This document shows positions 1 to 8,592 of a stretch of DNA of 64,000 bases, in pieces. Below the pieces are notes generated by a model. It searched no databases, was not told the origin of the DNA, and worked only from the letters and a program-made list of their open reading frames with translations. Origin of the DNA: Polyangiaceae bacterium (GTDB lineage: Bacteria; Myxococcota_A; Polyangia; Polyangiales; Polyangiaceae); NCBI GenBank assembly GCA_025353725.1, contig JANXOF010000092.1:1-64000 (forward strand). Direction: 5' to 3'. The stretch's first letter is position 1; every line of letters begins with the position of its first letter. A program made the translations under genes and the position numbers.

Positions 1-83
1 CGCCTAACGATCGTGTCCGCGTCGACGCCATCCGCGAGCTCCTCGACCCGCTTCGCCCACCACTCCGCCGCATGCTTTTTCAT
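1..83 (-). CDS. Partial CDS, possible IS66-type accessory (TnpA-like) protein, N-terminus only
   Basis: Reading leftwards from an ATG at 81-83, the frame stays open to the window edge and gives 27 residues beginning MKKHAAEWWAKRVEELADG. Their character (an aromatic and acidic first helix, then DADTIVRR) resembles the start of the short helix-turn-helix accessory protein that opens IS66-family elements. A GGTGAAG stretch about ten bases upstream could serve as ribosome binding site, and an IS66-like terminal sequence lies about 45 bases further upstream. The gene is cut off before any diagnostic region, so the family assignment is inference; it could be any small HTH protein. Confidence 0.35.
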   Translation of the reverse strand, partial: MKKHAAEWWAKRVEELADGVDADTIVR

Positions 84-127
84 CGGCTCACTTCACCATC
101 GCGCGACGAATCGCGCACGGCGTCGAC

Positions 128-141
128 TTCCGGACGGTTAC
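128..141 (-). repeat. Candidate IS66-like terminal repeat
   Basis: Read on the minus strand this is GTAACCGTCCGGAA. IS66-family ends commonly begin GTAA-C/G-CG, and the position (about 45 bases before a TnpA-like start) fits the usual layout of that family. The partner end lies outside the window, so no inverted repeat or target duplication can be checked. Confidence 0.35.
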
Positions 142-351
142 GCTGTCGTGGCCCACATTCGTGCGAAAGATGTGTCGCGGGTGGCCCGGTGGGGGCGGCC
201 CGTTCAGAGCGTGAAGAGGGTGGCGCCCTTAAGAATGAACTGCAACGCGTGCGACGAGACGGAACGTCGATGCCACACGCCTGAGGAGCTTCGCGACATC
301 GAGGCCTGACATCGCGAGCCACGTGATCCCGCTATTCGGGCTCGGAGGTCT
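142..351. other. No convincing gene between the IS-like end and the TPR-like gene
   Basis: Frames here are short, arginine-rich and lack recognisable motifs. A 27-codon minus-strand frame (312 down to 229, starting MSGLDVAKLLRRVAS) might be a fragment of a gene broken by the putative insertion, but nothing confirms it. Confidence 0.3.
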
Positions 352-1371
352 TCACGCTTTTTGGCGAATGGTCCTTCGAGGGGCAATTCCCATGCGCATG
401 ACGACCGCCTTTGCTTCGCGTTCGAGCAGCGGGTGGATACGCTTTTGCCCGAGGAACATGCCGAGAAGCTGCGGGTTGATGTCCGCAAGCTTCTTCACCG
501 CTCGTGCGATACCTTTCGTGTCGTTGACCGCCGCGTAGGCAAACGCGCGCGAACGCCATAGCTGAGCACGAAGCTCCCCCATGTCGTCAGCCTCAGGGTT
601 GAAGAGCTCGATCGTATCGACCGCGCGGCGCCCTGCTCCGGTGCGCGCCCAGGCTTCGCTCGCCACCGCGGCGAACATCACTCGCGTGCTCGCATCTTGC
701 TGCTTGCCGAGGTCTAGCTTGTCGGCCAGTGCGCGGGCCTCCTGAGTCTCGCCGAGCGTCAGGTGGATCATCGCTCGCATCGCGCGCACCTGCCCCGCGA
801 TGGGGCCAAGCTCTTTGTCGAGGTTGACCGCTTCGAGCGTCGCAAGCGCTGCCCGCGGGTTGTCTTGCATTTGAAGCTGCGCTTTGGCGATGACCGCTTG
901 AGTGTCGCCCTTCTTGAACTCGCTATCGATACGCGCGAGGGCGACCTTGCGCCCCTCCTCGCTGCCCGCGGACTTGAGAATGGCCCCGAGCGCCTGCGTC
1001 TTCTTTACATACCGTTTGAGCCAAAGGACGGCGATGATTCCCGCCACGGTCAACGAACCCGCGGCCAAAAAACCCGCCCAGTGACCGACAATGAGGGCGA
1101 CCACCCAAACCACGCCGACCACCGCGCCGCCGCGTAGGTACACCTTGGACAGGTCGACCGGCGGGCGATCGGGGGCCTCGCGTGTCGACAGGTCGCGAAG
1201 CTCCTGCTGAGCCTCGGCATTTGACTTCTTTTTCTTGGCTGGAACTCGATCGTTGAGCGACGGCGCGGGTGGCCGCGACCGCGTAAGCGCCGCACCACCG
1301 ATCTTCGCGGGCTCAGCGTCGCGGGCGTTTGTGCTTCGGAGCGGTGAAGTCTCGAGGTCGTTCGTGGACAC
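352..1371 (-). CDS. Hypothetical membrane-anchored TPR-like protein
   Basis: A 339-residue protein of unknown function. Residues 1-75 are charged and disordered-looking with a KKKK stretch; two adjacent hydrophobic segments at about 81-97 and 98-118 form a membrane hairpin. The rest (about 120-330) is Ala/Leu-rich helical sequence with the spacing of degenerate tetratricopeptide repeats (for example ALATLEAVNLDKEL and the LGETQEARALADKLDLG segment). Such proteins usually act as membrane-tethered protein-interaction scaffolds, but no partner is visible. It lies 61 bases downstream of the AI-2E-family transporter on the same strand, so co-transcription is possible. No signal peptide is seen, so the N-terminus is probably cytoplasmic. 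Confidence 0.7.
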   Translation of the reverse strand: MSTNDLETSPLRSTNARDAEPAKIGGAALTRSRPPAPSLNDRVPAKKKKSNAEAQQELRDLSTREAPDRPPVDLSKVYLRGGAVVGVVWVVALIVGHWAGFLAAGSLTVAGIIAVLWLKRYVKKTQALGAILKSAGSEEGRKVALARIDSEFKKGDTQAVIAKAQLQMQDNPRAALATLEAVNLDKELGPIAGQVRAMRAMIHLTLGETQEARALADKLDLGKQQDASTRVMFAAVASEAWARTGAGRRAVDTIELFNPEADDMGELRAQLWRSRAFAYAAVNDTKGIARAVKKLADINPQLLGMFLGQKRIHPLLEREAKAVVMRMGIAPRRTIRQKA

Positions 1372-1432
1372 GGCGTGCTCCTACCGCGTGTCGAGCCCAC
1401 GCGCAAATGGCCTCGAAAAGCCTGGCGTCGAG

Positions 1433-2782
1433 CTACGCGGTATCGCTCGGTGGCGGGGGAAGACTCCCCACCAGTTCGTGCGACATTTCCGGATCAGCCG
1501 CCTGAATGCGGCTCCGAACGTGCGTAAACACGCTCTGCGCAATCGACATCGACGGCACCGCGAGAAGCGCCCCGACGGTATGAAAAAAGTGCTCGCCGAC
1601 CAGGAGCGAAAAAACAACGAGCACCGGGTGGAGCTTGGCCGCGTCTCCCATAATTTTTGGATTCAGGAGGTTTGCCTCGAGCTGGTGGATGCCGAGAATC
1701 CACCCGAGCGCAAACACGGCGGTCCCGACCGATTGCGTCAATCCGAGCGCGACGGCCGGGATGGCGCTCACAATCGACCCGAAGATCGGAATCAAACTAA
1801 ACACGGTCGCGAGAAGCGCGAGGACAGGCCAGTACTTGAGGCCTATCAGCCCAAAACCGACCGCCGAAAGAACGCCGTTGACGAGGCAAATGATCAACTG
1901 CCCCCGCACGACCCCTGAAAGGCCGCGGTCGATACGCGCGAGCAACTCGTAAAGCGACGCGCGATCGCTCGGGCGTGCCAGAGAAACGAAGAACCCGACG
2001 ATGCGCTCGCGTGTCAGCATCATGTAGGCCGCGAGCATGAGCGTAAGTCCGAAGACAAAGAAAAACCGACTCACCCCTGCGAGAATGTCTCGACCCACTT
2101 TCACGATCTCGAGCGCGTTGTGCTGCGCATAGAGCAAGCTTTTGCCCGCGAAGTCGGCGACCATTTTATCGAGGTCGAACGCCGCTTCACGGCTTTCGCG
2201 CAGCGGCTCGATGACGTAGCCGCCTCCCTTTGAAGGCGTGACTGCGAGCGGCCCCATGAGCTCGATGCCGAACGACCCGTCCGAGCGCGGTCGCGCGACG
2301 ACCGTGCCTGCGGGTTCGCCTTCGTCCCCCGAAGGCCTATCGTGTTCGCGGCCCACGCGTGGTTCCGGCGCCGTCTCAGCGAGCTTTGCCTCCGGGCCAA
2401 AGCCCGCGTTTCGAAGGCGCTGCTGCACGGCTGGCACCCACTGCGTGCGCACGGCTTGCGCGAGTGCGGGGAGCTCGCGCCGCAAGTTGGCGAGTTCCTG
2501 ACCGACGCGCGGCGCCGCGAAACGCAGAAAAACGCCCATCGCACCGAGCACGACCACGTAGACGAGCACCACGGCGAGCGCTCGGGAGACGCGACGCGCC
2601 TCAACCCACGCGACGAGCGGCGTGAGCACGTAGGCAATGACGAGCGCTAAGACGAACGGCAGGAGCACCGCGCGCGACACCACGATCACCGCGAGCGCGA
2701 GCCCCGAGCTCGCAAGCAAAAACCGCGTGTGTCGCTGCCGCGCCTCTTTCGCGCGACCCGTGTCGACAGGGTCGAAGGTCAT
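1433..2782 (-). CDS. AI-2E family transporter (PerM/YdiK-like permease)
   Basis: A 449-residue polytopic membrane protein of the AI-2E/DUF20 exporter family. The layout is typical: two or three N-terminal membrane segments (about 20-80), a long hydrophilic loop (about 90-200) and then C-terminal membrane helices containing the family's LIPIFGSIVSAIPAVALGL region and an NPKIMG motif near the end. Family members move small molecules or sodium; many have no tested substrate, so AI-2 export should not be assumed. I chose the ATG at 2782 (MTFDPVDTG) because the upstream extension is short and does not look like protein; a longer start at 2833 is possible. The hydrophilic loop is longer than in many relatives. 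Confidence 0.88.
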   Translation of the reverse strand: MTFDPVDTGRAKEARQRHTRFLLASSGLALAVIVVSRAVLLPFVLALVIAYVLTPLVAWVEARRVSRALAVVLVYVVVLGAMGVFLRFAAPRVGQELANLRRELPALAQAVRTQWVPAVQQRLRNAGFGPEAKLAETAPEPRVGREHDRPSGDEGEPAGTVVARPRSDGSFGIELMGPLAVTPSKGGGYVIEPLRESREAAFDLDKMVADFAGKSLLYAQHNALEIVKVGRDILAGVSRFFFVFGLTLMLAAYMMLTRERIVGFFVSLARPSDRASLYELLARIDRGLSGVVRGQLIICLVNGVLSAVGFGLIGLKYWPVLALLATVFSLIPIFGSIVSAIPAVALGLTQSVGTAVFALGWILGIHQLEANLLNPKIMGDAAKLHPVLVVFSLLVGEHFFHTVGALLAVPSMSIAQSVFTHVRSRIQAADPEMSHELVGSLPPPPSDTA

Positions 2783-3078
2783 GAGCGCTGCACGCAAAGA
2801 GAAAACGCAGGGCGAAACGTCCGCATGATCCACCCGACGTTAGCAGCGAATGCCTCCGCCGCGCGTCTGCGCGACGCTCACGAAAATCACAAACCGAAGC
2901 CCGGACCGGAGTGGCTCCATGCAGCGGCACCTCGGACCGTCAAGCCACGTCGTCACGTCGTCTCAGGACCCACAAAACGACGGCGGCGGCGCTCTCTTTC
3001 GAGGGCGACCGCCGACGGCGCAATGCAGGGCTCGGGCTAGAGGCTAGCCATGGCTCTGTTCAGGTGGCGAAGAGAGCC

Positions 3079-4947
3079 TCAGGCGTCTCCGCCCGCTTCA
3101 ATCGTCGCTTCAGCTTCGGCGACGGGGGCCTCAGCCTTTTCAGCCTTCGCCTCGTCTTTGGCGGCCTTTTTGCTCTTCGCGATGAGCTTCTCGCCAAGCT
3201 TTTGCTTGATGAGTTCGCCGATCGACGTCGCTTTACCGGCGCCTTCGTCTCCGCCCACGGACTTACCCTTGGGGGCAACGCTGGTGCGCTTCTCGGCCTT
3301 TGGTGCGGTGTTTGCTTCGCCGATGCGCATCGACAGCGTGAGGCGCCTGTCTTGCGAGTCGATGTTGGCGATTTCCGCTTTGATCTCGTCGCCGATCTCG
3401 AAGGCTTTCGGCTCACCAGCCTCGTCCTTCTTCTCGACAAGCTCGTTCGAGGAGATCTGCCCCTCGACACCATCGCGGATGCGAACGAACACGCCGTAGT
3501 CGACGATCGAAACCACCTTGGTGTCGACAATCTTACCGGGCGGGAACTCGTTGAAGATGCTCGGCCACGGGTCGTCGAAGAGCTGCTTGATCCCTAGGGA
3601 AACCTTCTTCTCGTCGTGGTTGATCGAGAGAATGATGGCCTCGACGTCGTCGCCCTTGTGATGGAGGTCGGCGGGGTTGTTGACCTTCGCCGTCCACGAC
3701 AAGTCGCTCTTGTGAACCATGCCGTCGACACCTTCCTCGATGCCGATGAAGACGCCGTAGTCGGTGATGCTGCGGACCTTGCCGCCGATCTTGTCACCGG
3801 GCGAGTACTTCTCGGTGAAGAGTGTCCAAGGATCGGGCTCGAGCTGCTTGAGACCGAGCGAAATGCGCTTGGCTTTCGCGTCGACTTCGAGAACCTGACA
3901 ATCGATCTCTTGACCGACCTCGAGGAGTTTGGACGGGTGCTTGACCTTCTTCGTCCAGCTCATCTCGCTGACGTGAATGAGGCCTTCGACGCCCGGCTCC
4001 AACTCGACGAACGCGCCGTAGTCGGTGATCGACATGACCTTGCCGTGCACCTTTTTGGCCGGCGGGAACGCCTCTTCGGCGTGACTCCAGGGATCTTCCT
4101 GGGTCTGCTTCAAGCCGAGGCTGACGCGCTCGGTTTCGGGGTTGTACTTGAGGACCTTGACGGTCACCTCGTCGCCCACCTTGAAGAGTTCTTCGGGGTG
4201 GTTGACGCGGCCCCAAGACATGTCCGTGATGTGGAGCAGGCCGTCGATGCCGCCGAGGTCCACGAACGCACCGTACTCGGTGATGTTCTTGATGACGCCG
4301 CGCACAATCTTGCCCTCTTCGAGGGTTTCGAGGGTCTTGGTCTTCTGCTCGTCGCGCTCTTTCTCGAGGAGCACGCGGCGCGACAGAACGATATTCCCGC
4401 GCTTCTTGTTGAACTTGATGACCTTGAAGGCGTAGGTCTGGCCGATCAACTTGTCCAAGTTGCGGATCGGTCGAAGGTCGACCTGCGACCCGGGCAAGAA
4501 CGCCTTCACGCCACCCTTGATGGTGACCGACAGTCCGCCCTTCACGCGCTGAGAGATGGTGCCTTCGATGAGCTCGTCGCGTTCGCACGCGCCCGAGATG
4601 TCATCCCAGACCTTCATCTTGTCCGCTTTCTCCTTAGAAAGCGTGACCAAGCCGTCGTCGTTTTCGCGGCTCTCGATGTAAACGTCGATCTCGTCGCCCG
4701 CCTTGACGGTGACTTGGCCGGCCGCATCGTGGAACTCGCTGAGGGAGATCATCCCCTCGCTCTTGCCGCCGATATCGATGATCACGTTGTCGCGGAGTAC
4801 GACCACGACGATGCCCTTGACGATTTCTCCCTCTTTGCCGAACTCTCCACGACCTGGGTCGGAGATGCTCGCCTCGAAAAGGGCCGCGAAGGAATCCATT
4901 CCTCCGGCGTCTTGGTCAGAATGCGTAGTTACGGTTTCAGTCGCCAT
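3079..4947 (-). CDS. rpsA: 30S ribosomal protein S1
   Basis: A 622-residue protein with six consecutive S1 RNA-binding repeats, at roughly residues 38-107, 123-190, 210-280, 297-367, 384-454 and 471-545. The last four carry the hallmark GxVxxITDYGAFV...GLIHVSEMSW pattern and the SLGLKQ end motif. It acts on the 30S subunit, unfolding and docking mRNA during initiation. The C-terminal 75 residues are an Ala/Lys/Glu-rich tail (KSKKAAKDEAKAEKAEA) without the sixth-repeat extension seen in E. coli. In many proteobacteria rpsA follows cmk; here cmk lies 4.6 kb upstream, separated by a GH44 gene on the opposite strand and two envelope genes. Confidence 0.97.
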   Translation of the reverse strand: MATETVTTHSDQDAGGMDSFAALFEASISDPGRGEFGKEGEIVKGIVVVVLRDNVIIDIGGKSEGMISLSEFHDAAGQVTVKAGDEIDVYIESRENDDGLVTLSKEKADKMKVWDDISGACERDELIEGTISQRVKGGLSVTIKGGVKAFLPGSQVDLRPIRNLDKLIGQTYAFKVIKFNKKRGNIVLSRRVLLEKERDEQKTKTLETLEEGKIVRGVIKNITEYGAFVDLGGIDGLLHITDMSWGRVNHPEELFKVGDEVTVKVLKYNPETERVSLGLKQTQEDPWSHAEEAFPPAKKVHGKVMSITDYGAFVELEPGVEGLIHVSEMSWTKKVKHPSKLLEVGQEIDCQVLEVDAKAKRISLGLKQLEPDPWTLFTEKYSPGDKIGGKVRSITDYGVFIGIEEGVDGMVHKSDLSWTAKVNNPADLHHKGDDVEAIILSINHDEKKVSLGIKQLFDDPWPSIFNEFPPGKIVDTKVVSIVDYGVFVRIRDGVEGQISSNELVEKKDEAGEPKAFEIGDEIKAEIANIDSQDRRLTLSMRIGEANTAPKAEKRTSVAPKGKSVGGDEGAGKATSIGELIKQKLGEKLIAKSKKAAKDEAKAEKAEAPVAEAEATIEAGGDA

Positions 4948-5365
4948 GTTTCAGTAAATCAGCCTCGTTTCGCCCTCGCTCTTGTTGAAGCGTGGGCGCC
5001 TTTCTCCCCTTTTTTAGGGGAGTGAACGGCTTAGCTCATGGCCGAAAGCCTGTCAAAGCCCGAAAAGCGCCTTAGGTGACTGGTTGGGCTTGGCCGAGCG
5101 CCGTGAGATCCTCTTGACCGTGTGTGCGGTAGAGGCCGATACTCGCGCCGACCGATGTCGAGGCGATGCTGCTGTCCGGGTACCTCCGCCGGAGCTTCTC
5201 ATTCAGACATGCCATGCGCAGAGACACTCTTGACCGTCGCAACACGCGCTTCAAGAGCGATTCAGTCCGCAGCGTGATACGCCGAGCGGGTTGCCGTCGG
5301 CGACTCCTCTTAGAATCTTTTAGCGTATGGCGAAGTCGCGGGGCACGCGGCGATCACGGAATACC
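4948..5365. other. Long leader/intergenic region between rpsA and the GH44 gene
   Basis: About 420 bases hold the divergent control regions of rpsA (minus) and the GH44 gene (plus). A short hairpin at 5004-5022 lies in the likely rpsA leader. A 60-codon minus frame at 5072-5254 is open but has no recognisable motif and unremarkable composition, so I do not call it a gene. Confidence 0.5.
5004..5022 (-). promoter_or_regulatory. Small hairpin in the rpsA 5' leader
   Basis: CTCCCC and GGGGAG form a perfect 6-bp stem around a seven-base A/T loop, ending about 57 bases before the rpsA start codon. It could be a leader structure (S1 is known to autoregulate its own translation in enterobacteria) or a weak terminator read from the plus strand. 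Nothing in the sequence decides between these. Confidence 0.3.
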
Positions 5366-5410
5366 GCGATGGATGCGATGGACGCGATGGACGCGATGGA
5401 CGCGATGGAC
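5366..5410 (+). repeat. Five-copy 9-bp tandem repeat before the GH44 start
   Basis: The unit GCGATGGAC occurs five times head to tail (first copy ends in T) and stops nine bases before the chosen start codon of the GH44 lipoprotein. It is in frame with that gene and open, so translation from an ATG at 5327 or within the repeat would add an N-terminal (MDA)n stretch. The array lies where the ribosome binding site should be. Confidence 0.85.
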
Positions 5411-5419
5411 GGAGCAAGC

Positions 5420-7219
5420 ATGAAGAACTGTCAAAACCGAGTCTTTCGCGTCCGTTCTCTCGCAAGGCTGGGGGTAACTTTGACCCTCGTCGCGTTCGGG
5501 GCAACGGGCTGCGACCGATGTTCGCGGAAGGAGCCGGCCATCGCTCCGAACGCCGAGGGCACCTCGAGCGCGAGCGCACCGATCGTCATGATGACCGAGG
5601 CAGGCGCCGTCACGTCGCAGGCGTTCATCACCGAAGCGCTCGCCAACAAGGTCGCGGGACCGACGCCCAGCGGCGGAAAGATATCGGGCGCCACCACGCC
5701 GATGGCTGTAGAGTGCAAGAGCCCAGGACAGCAAGTTAGTCCGACGATCTTTGGCATTGCTTGGGCAGATACCGATAAAGACATTGGCGCGACCGCTCAT
5801 CGATGGGGCGGTAACACGACCTCGCGTTACAACCCCAAACTCGCCACGTGGAACACGGGACTCGACTGGTTCTGGCAGAATCTGAAAATCGATTCCCACG
5901 AGGTTTTTCTCACCAAAGCCGCTGAAAAAGGCGGGCTTGCCGCAATTACGGTTCCGATGATGGGGTGGGTCGCGAAGGACTCGACGAGCGCGTCGTTTCC
6001 CGTCTCCGTGTTCGGGCCTCAGAGCAAAACGGACCCCGATCACCCGAGCTTTGGCAATGGTCTAAAGCCTGACGGTACGTCGCTCGTGCCCCCCGGCGAC
6101 CCCACGCGCACAAGCGTAAAGATAACGCCGGAGGACGTCGCACGGTTTGTCACGGACGTCCGCACGTTTGAAAAGAAGCTCGGCAAAAAAGTCGTCTTCG
6201 AGTGGATTCTCGACAACGAGCCGGGGCTGTGGAGTTCGACACATCGCGACGTTCACCCCGACCCCTTGTCGTACGACGAGCTTCTCGAGAAGACGATCGC
6301 GTTCGGTACGGCCATACGAAAGGCGGACCCCACGGCGCTCATTGCGGGTCCGACGTCGTACGGGTGGTGGGAGTACTTTTACAGCGCGAAAGACCACGCC
6401 GCGGGCCTACGAAACAAGCCTGACCGCAAGGCCCATGGGGATGTGCCTCTCCTCGCGTGGTATTTGCAAAAACTTGCCGAGCACGAGAAGAAAACCGGCG
6501 TTCGTATCCTCGACGTCCTCGACGTGCACGTCTACCCGCAGGCCGACAAAGTCCAGCAGCCGGACGGCGCTGACAGCGCGGGCGGCGGCGAGACGGACCG
6601 AAAAACGAACGACCTGCGGTTCCGAACGACGCGCTCACTCTGGGACCGCGACTATGTCGACGAGTCGTGGATCAAAGAGGCCGTGTACCTCCTCCCGCGC
6701 ATGAAGGCGCTGATTGCCCAAAACTATCCCGGGCGCGCGTTGCAGATCGGTGAATACAACTTCGGGGCCGAGGGTCACCCCGCGGGCGGCGTCGCACTTG
6801 CTGAAGTTCTTGGGCGCTTCGCGCTCAACGGCGTGAGTCACGCGTTCTATTGGACGTACCCGCAAAAGCCGAAGCCCGCCTATTGGGCCTTTCGGGCCTA
6901 TCGAAACTACGACGGAAGCGGCGGTCACTTCCAAGAGCAAATCGTCCCTTCGAGCGCCCCAAGCGGTATCTCGCTGTACGCGTCCAAGGACGCGATGGGA
7001 AAGAAGTGGGTCCTCATCGCCCTGAACTTCAGCGCAGACAGGCCTCACGACGCGAGCATCGAGCTCAAAGGCTGCGCCGCTCCCGGCGCCCTCAAATCGT
7101 ACGTCTACGCGGGCGGCAACCAGGGTTTCGTGGCCGGCGACGCACGACTCGAAGGCAACATGCTGAAGGCGAAACTCGCGCCTTACTCGATTACGGTTCT
7201 GGAGTTAGCGACGCCGTAA
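5420..7219 (+). CDS. Glycoside hydrolase family 44 endoglucanase/xyloglucanase-type lipoprotein
   Basis: A 599-residue secreted enzyme for beta-1,4-glucan or xyloglucan backbones. From the ATG at 5420 it opens with a basic n-region and hydrophobic segment ending in GATGC, a lipobox, so it is probably anchored in the outer membrane or exposed. The GH44 core follows, with HRWGGNTTSRYNP, the acid/base motif LDNEP (Glu267), the LDVHVYP strand and the nucleophile motif QIGEYN (Glu445); the 178-residue spacing agrees with characterised GH44 enzymes. A small beta domain ends the chain. Earlier in-frame ATGs exist at 5327 and inside the tandem repeat, but only the later start gives a clean lipoprotein signal. 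It stands alone on the plus strand and converges on the barrel gene with a 4-base gap. Confidence 0.9.
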   Translation: MKNCQNRVFRVRSLARLGVTLTLVAFGATGCDRCSRKEPAIAPNAEGTSSASAPIVMMTEAGAVTSQAFITEALANKVAGPTPSGGKISGATTPMAVECKSPGQQVSPTIFGIAWADTDKDIGATAHRWGGNTTSRYNPKLATWNTGLDWFWQNLKIDSHEVFLTKAAEKGGLAAITVPMMGWVAKDSTSASFPVSVFGPQSKTDPDHPSFGNGLKPDGTSLVPPGDPTRTSVKITPEDVARFVTDVRTFEKKLGKKVVFEWILDNEPGLWSSTHRDVHPDPLSYDELLEKTIAFGTAIRKADPTALIAGPTSYGWWEYFYSAKDHAAGLRNKPDRKAHGDVPLLAWYLQKLAEHEKKTGVRILDVLDVHVYPQADKVQQPDGADSAGGGETDRKTNDLRFRTTRSLWDRDYVDESWIKEAVYLLPRMKALIAQNYPGRALQIGEYNFGAEGHPAGGVALAEVLGRFALNGVSHAFYWTYPQKPKPAYWAFRAYRNYDGSGGHFQEQIVPSSAPSGISLYASKDAMGKKWVLIALNFSADRPHDASIELKGCAAPGALKSYVYAGGNQGFVAGDARLEGNMLKAKLAPYSITVLELATP

Positions 7220-7223
7220 CGCC

Positions 7224-8570
7224 TTAAAAGCGCGCGTGACGCGGTTCCCAGGTGAGGCCAGCGAAGACGGTCGCCTGGGTGAGCGTATTGAAGCGAATCG
7301 CGTTGTCGAACGTTTGGAAGCCGTAGCGGACCCCTCCGTCCGCAGAGAACGTCTCGGCAAACGCGTAGCGAACGCCAGCCTCGGCTTGGAGAATTTGATA
7401 ACGAGCCACGGAGCGCGGCGTGTTGAACACGCGAGCGTTTGAGAATTGAAGGCGTAAAAGCACACGGTCCATCGTGTAGTTCAGCGCTGCAATGCCGACG
7501 GCACGCTGCTCGAGCTCACCCGAGAAGAGGTCAATCCAAGGAGCCGTCTTTGCGATGAGCCCCAATTGAACTCTGTGCCCATGACCGTCCGCACCGGCTT
7601 GGGCTGCGGCGCCAGGCGGTAGCCGGAAGAACGGATAGCTGTCGTAAAGCAGCCCCACAGAGGCCATAGAGAACAACGAAAAGCCGCTGATGCTATCGCC
7701 ACCGACAGACCCGCCGCCAACCACCTCCGTCGATAGGTGCCTGCTGTACCAGTGCCGCCACGATTGCGTGCCCTCGGCGCGGTAAATGACGGCACCCTGG
7801 CGGTCGCCCTCGAAGCGCGTGGTGATACGACCTGCGCCTACGGTGGTGGTGAGTCTATCGTCGCGGGTTGCGGCGACCTCGAGGGTCAGGCTTGCACTTG
7901 GACCGGCAGATAGCGCGAGTGCTCCGCGAGACTTGCTGTCGGCACCGCCGAAGGCATTGTAAAATACGCCGGGCGTGAGGGACACGCGGCGCGTAAGGCG
8001 AATCGGGGCGAAAAACTGCGTCTGAAGGAAGAGGAGCGTAAACCGCGCGGCGATCGTCGACGGGATGATCGGCGTCGGATCGGGCGGTGCTCCCTCCCCT
8101 CCCCAGGGCGCTTGGACAAGAAGTGCCGTCGTCGTGATCGGGCCGTAAGCGCCGAATTGATAGAGCGAGATTCGATACCGAGGCCGCACCATCTCGACGC
8201 CGAATCCCGCGTTGTGGAGCGCAGAAGTCGGTGTGTCGTTCGGGTCGCTTGTGTTGAGCGTCGCGGGATTGATGACGCGTTCGTCAATCGAGGGACGGCT
8301 GAACGTCCGCGTGTAGATAAAACGCGGGTTGTAGGAAAGGACAAAGTGGTCCTGCCCGCCTCTCCAAATCAGGTCGTAGCGCAGGCGCGGATTGAGCTCC
8401 GATTCAGCCGCGGACACGTCATTGCTCGTACGAATGCGCTCCTCAGCGCGAACCGCCACGTGCGCTTGCTGCGCGATTTCCATAGGGACTGGGAAAAACG
8501 GAAACATAGCGAGCGCTCCACCATACCCGACTCGACACACACGCGTCGACTGCCGCGTGGATACGTACAC
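7224..8570 (-). CDS. Putative outer-membrane beta-barrel protein
   Basis: A 448-residue protein with alternating amphipathic strands from about residue 50 to the end and a C-terminal phenylalanine (EPRHARF), the usual insertion signal for outer-membrane barrels. Strands such as FGVEMVRPRYRISLYQFGAYG and LRLQFSNARVF are typical. No family motif identifies a substrate. The N-terminus carries only a weak signal-like stretch (YGGALAMFPFFPVPMEIAQQA), so the true start may lie elsewhere. It is last in the pheA-aroA-cmk run, 22 bases after the preceding lipoprotein, and may be co-expressed with it. Confidence 0.68.
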   Translation of the reverse strand: MYVSTRQSTRVCRVGYGGALAMFPFFPVPMEIAQQAHVAVRAEERIRTSNDVSAAESELNPRLRYDLIWRGGQDHFVLSYNPRFIYTRTFSRPSIDERVINPATLNTSDPNDTPTSALHNAGFGVEMVRPRYRISLYQFGAYGPITTTALLVQAPWGGEGAPPDPTPIIPSTIAARFTLLFLQTQFFAPIRLTRRVSLTPGVFYNAFGGADSKSRGALALSAGPSASLTLEVAATRDDRLTTTVGAGRITTRFEGDRQGAVIYRAEGTQSWRHWYSRHLSTEVVGGGSVGGDSISGFSLFSMASVGLLYDSYPFFRLPPGAAAQAGADGHGHRVQLGLIAKTAPWIDLFSGELEQRAVGIAALNYTMDRVLLRLQFSNARVFNTPRSVARYQILQAEAGVRYAFAETFSADGGVRYGFQTFDNAIRFNTLTQATVFAGLTWEPRHARF

Positions 8571-8592
8571 TTGAGCGTTTTGACGGCGAAAA

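Noticed and set aside
3616-5025. A 469-codon plus-strand open frame opposite rpsA
   Set aside because: It is the antisense shadow of a highly conserved six-repeat S1 gene; its product is a low-complexity Leu/Asp/Val-rich chain without motifs.
5072-5254. Sixty-codon minus frame in the rpsA leader region
   Set aside because: No recognisable motif and its N-terminus is Arg-rich; not enough to call a gene.
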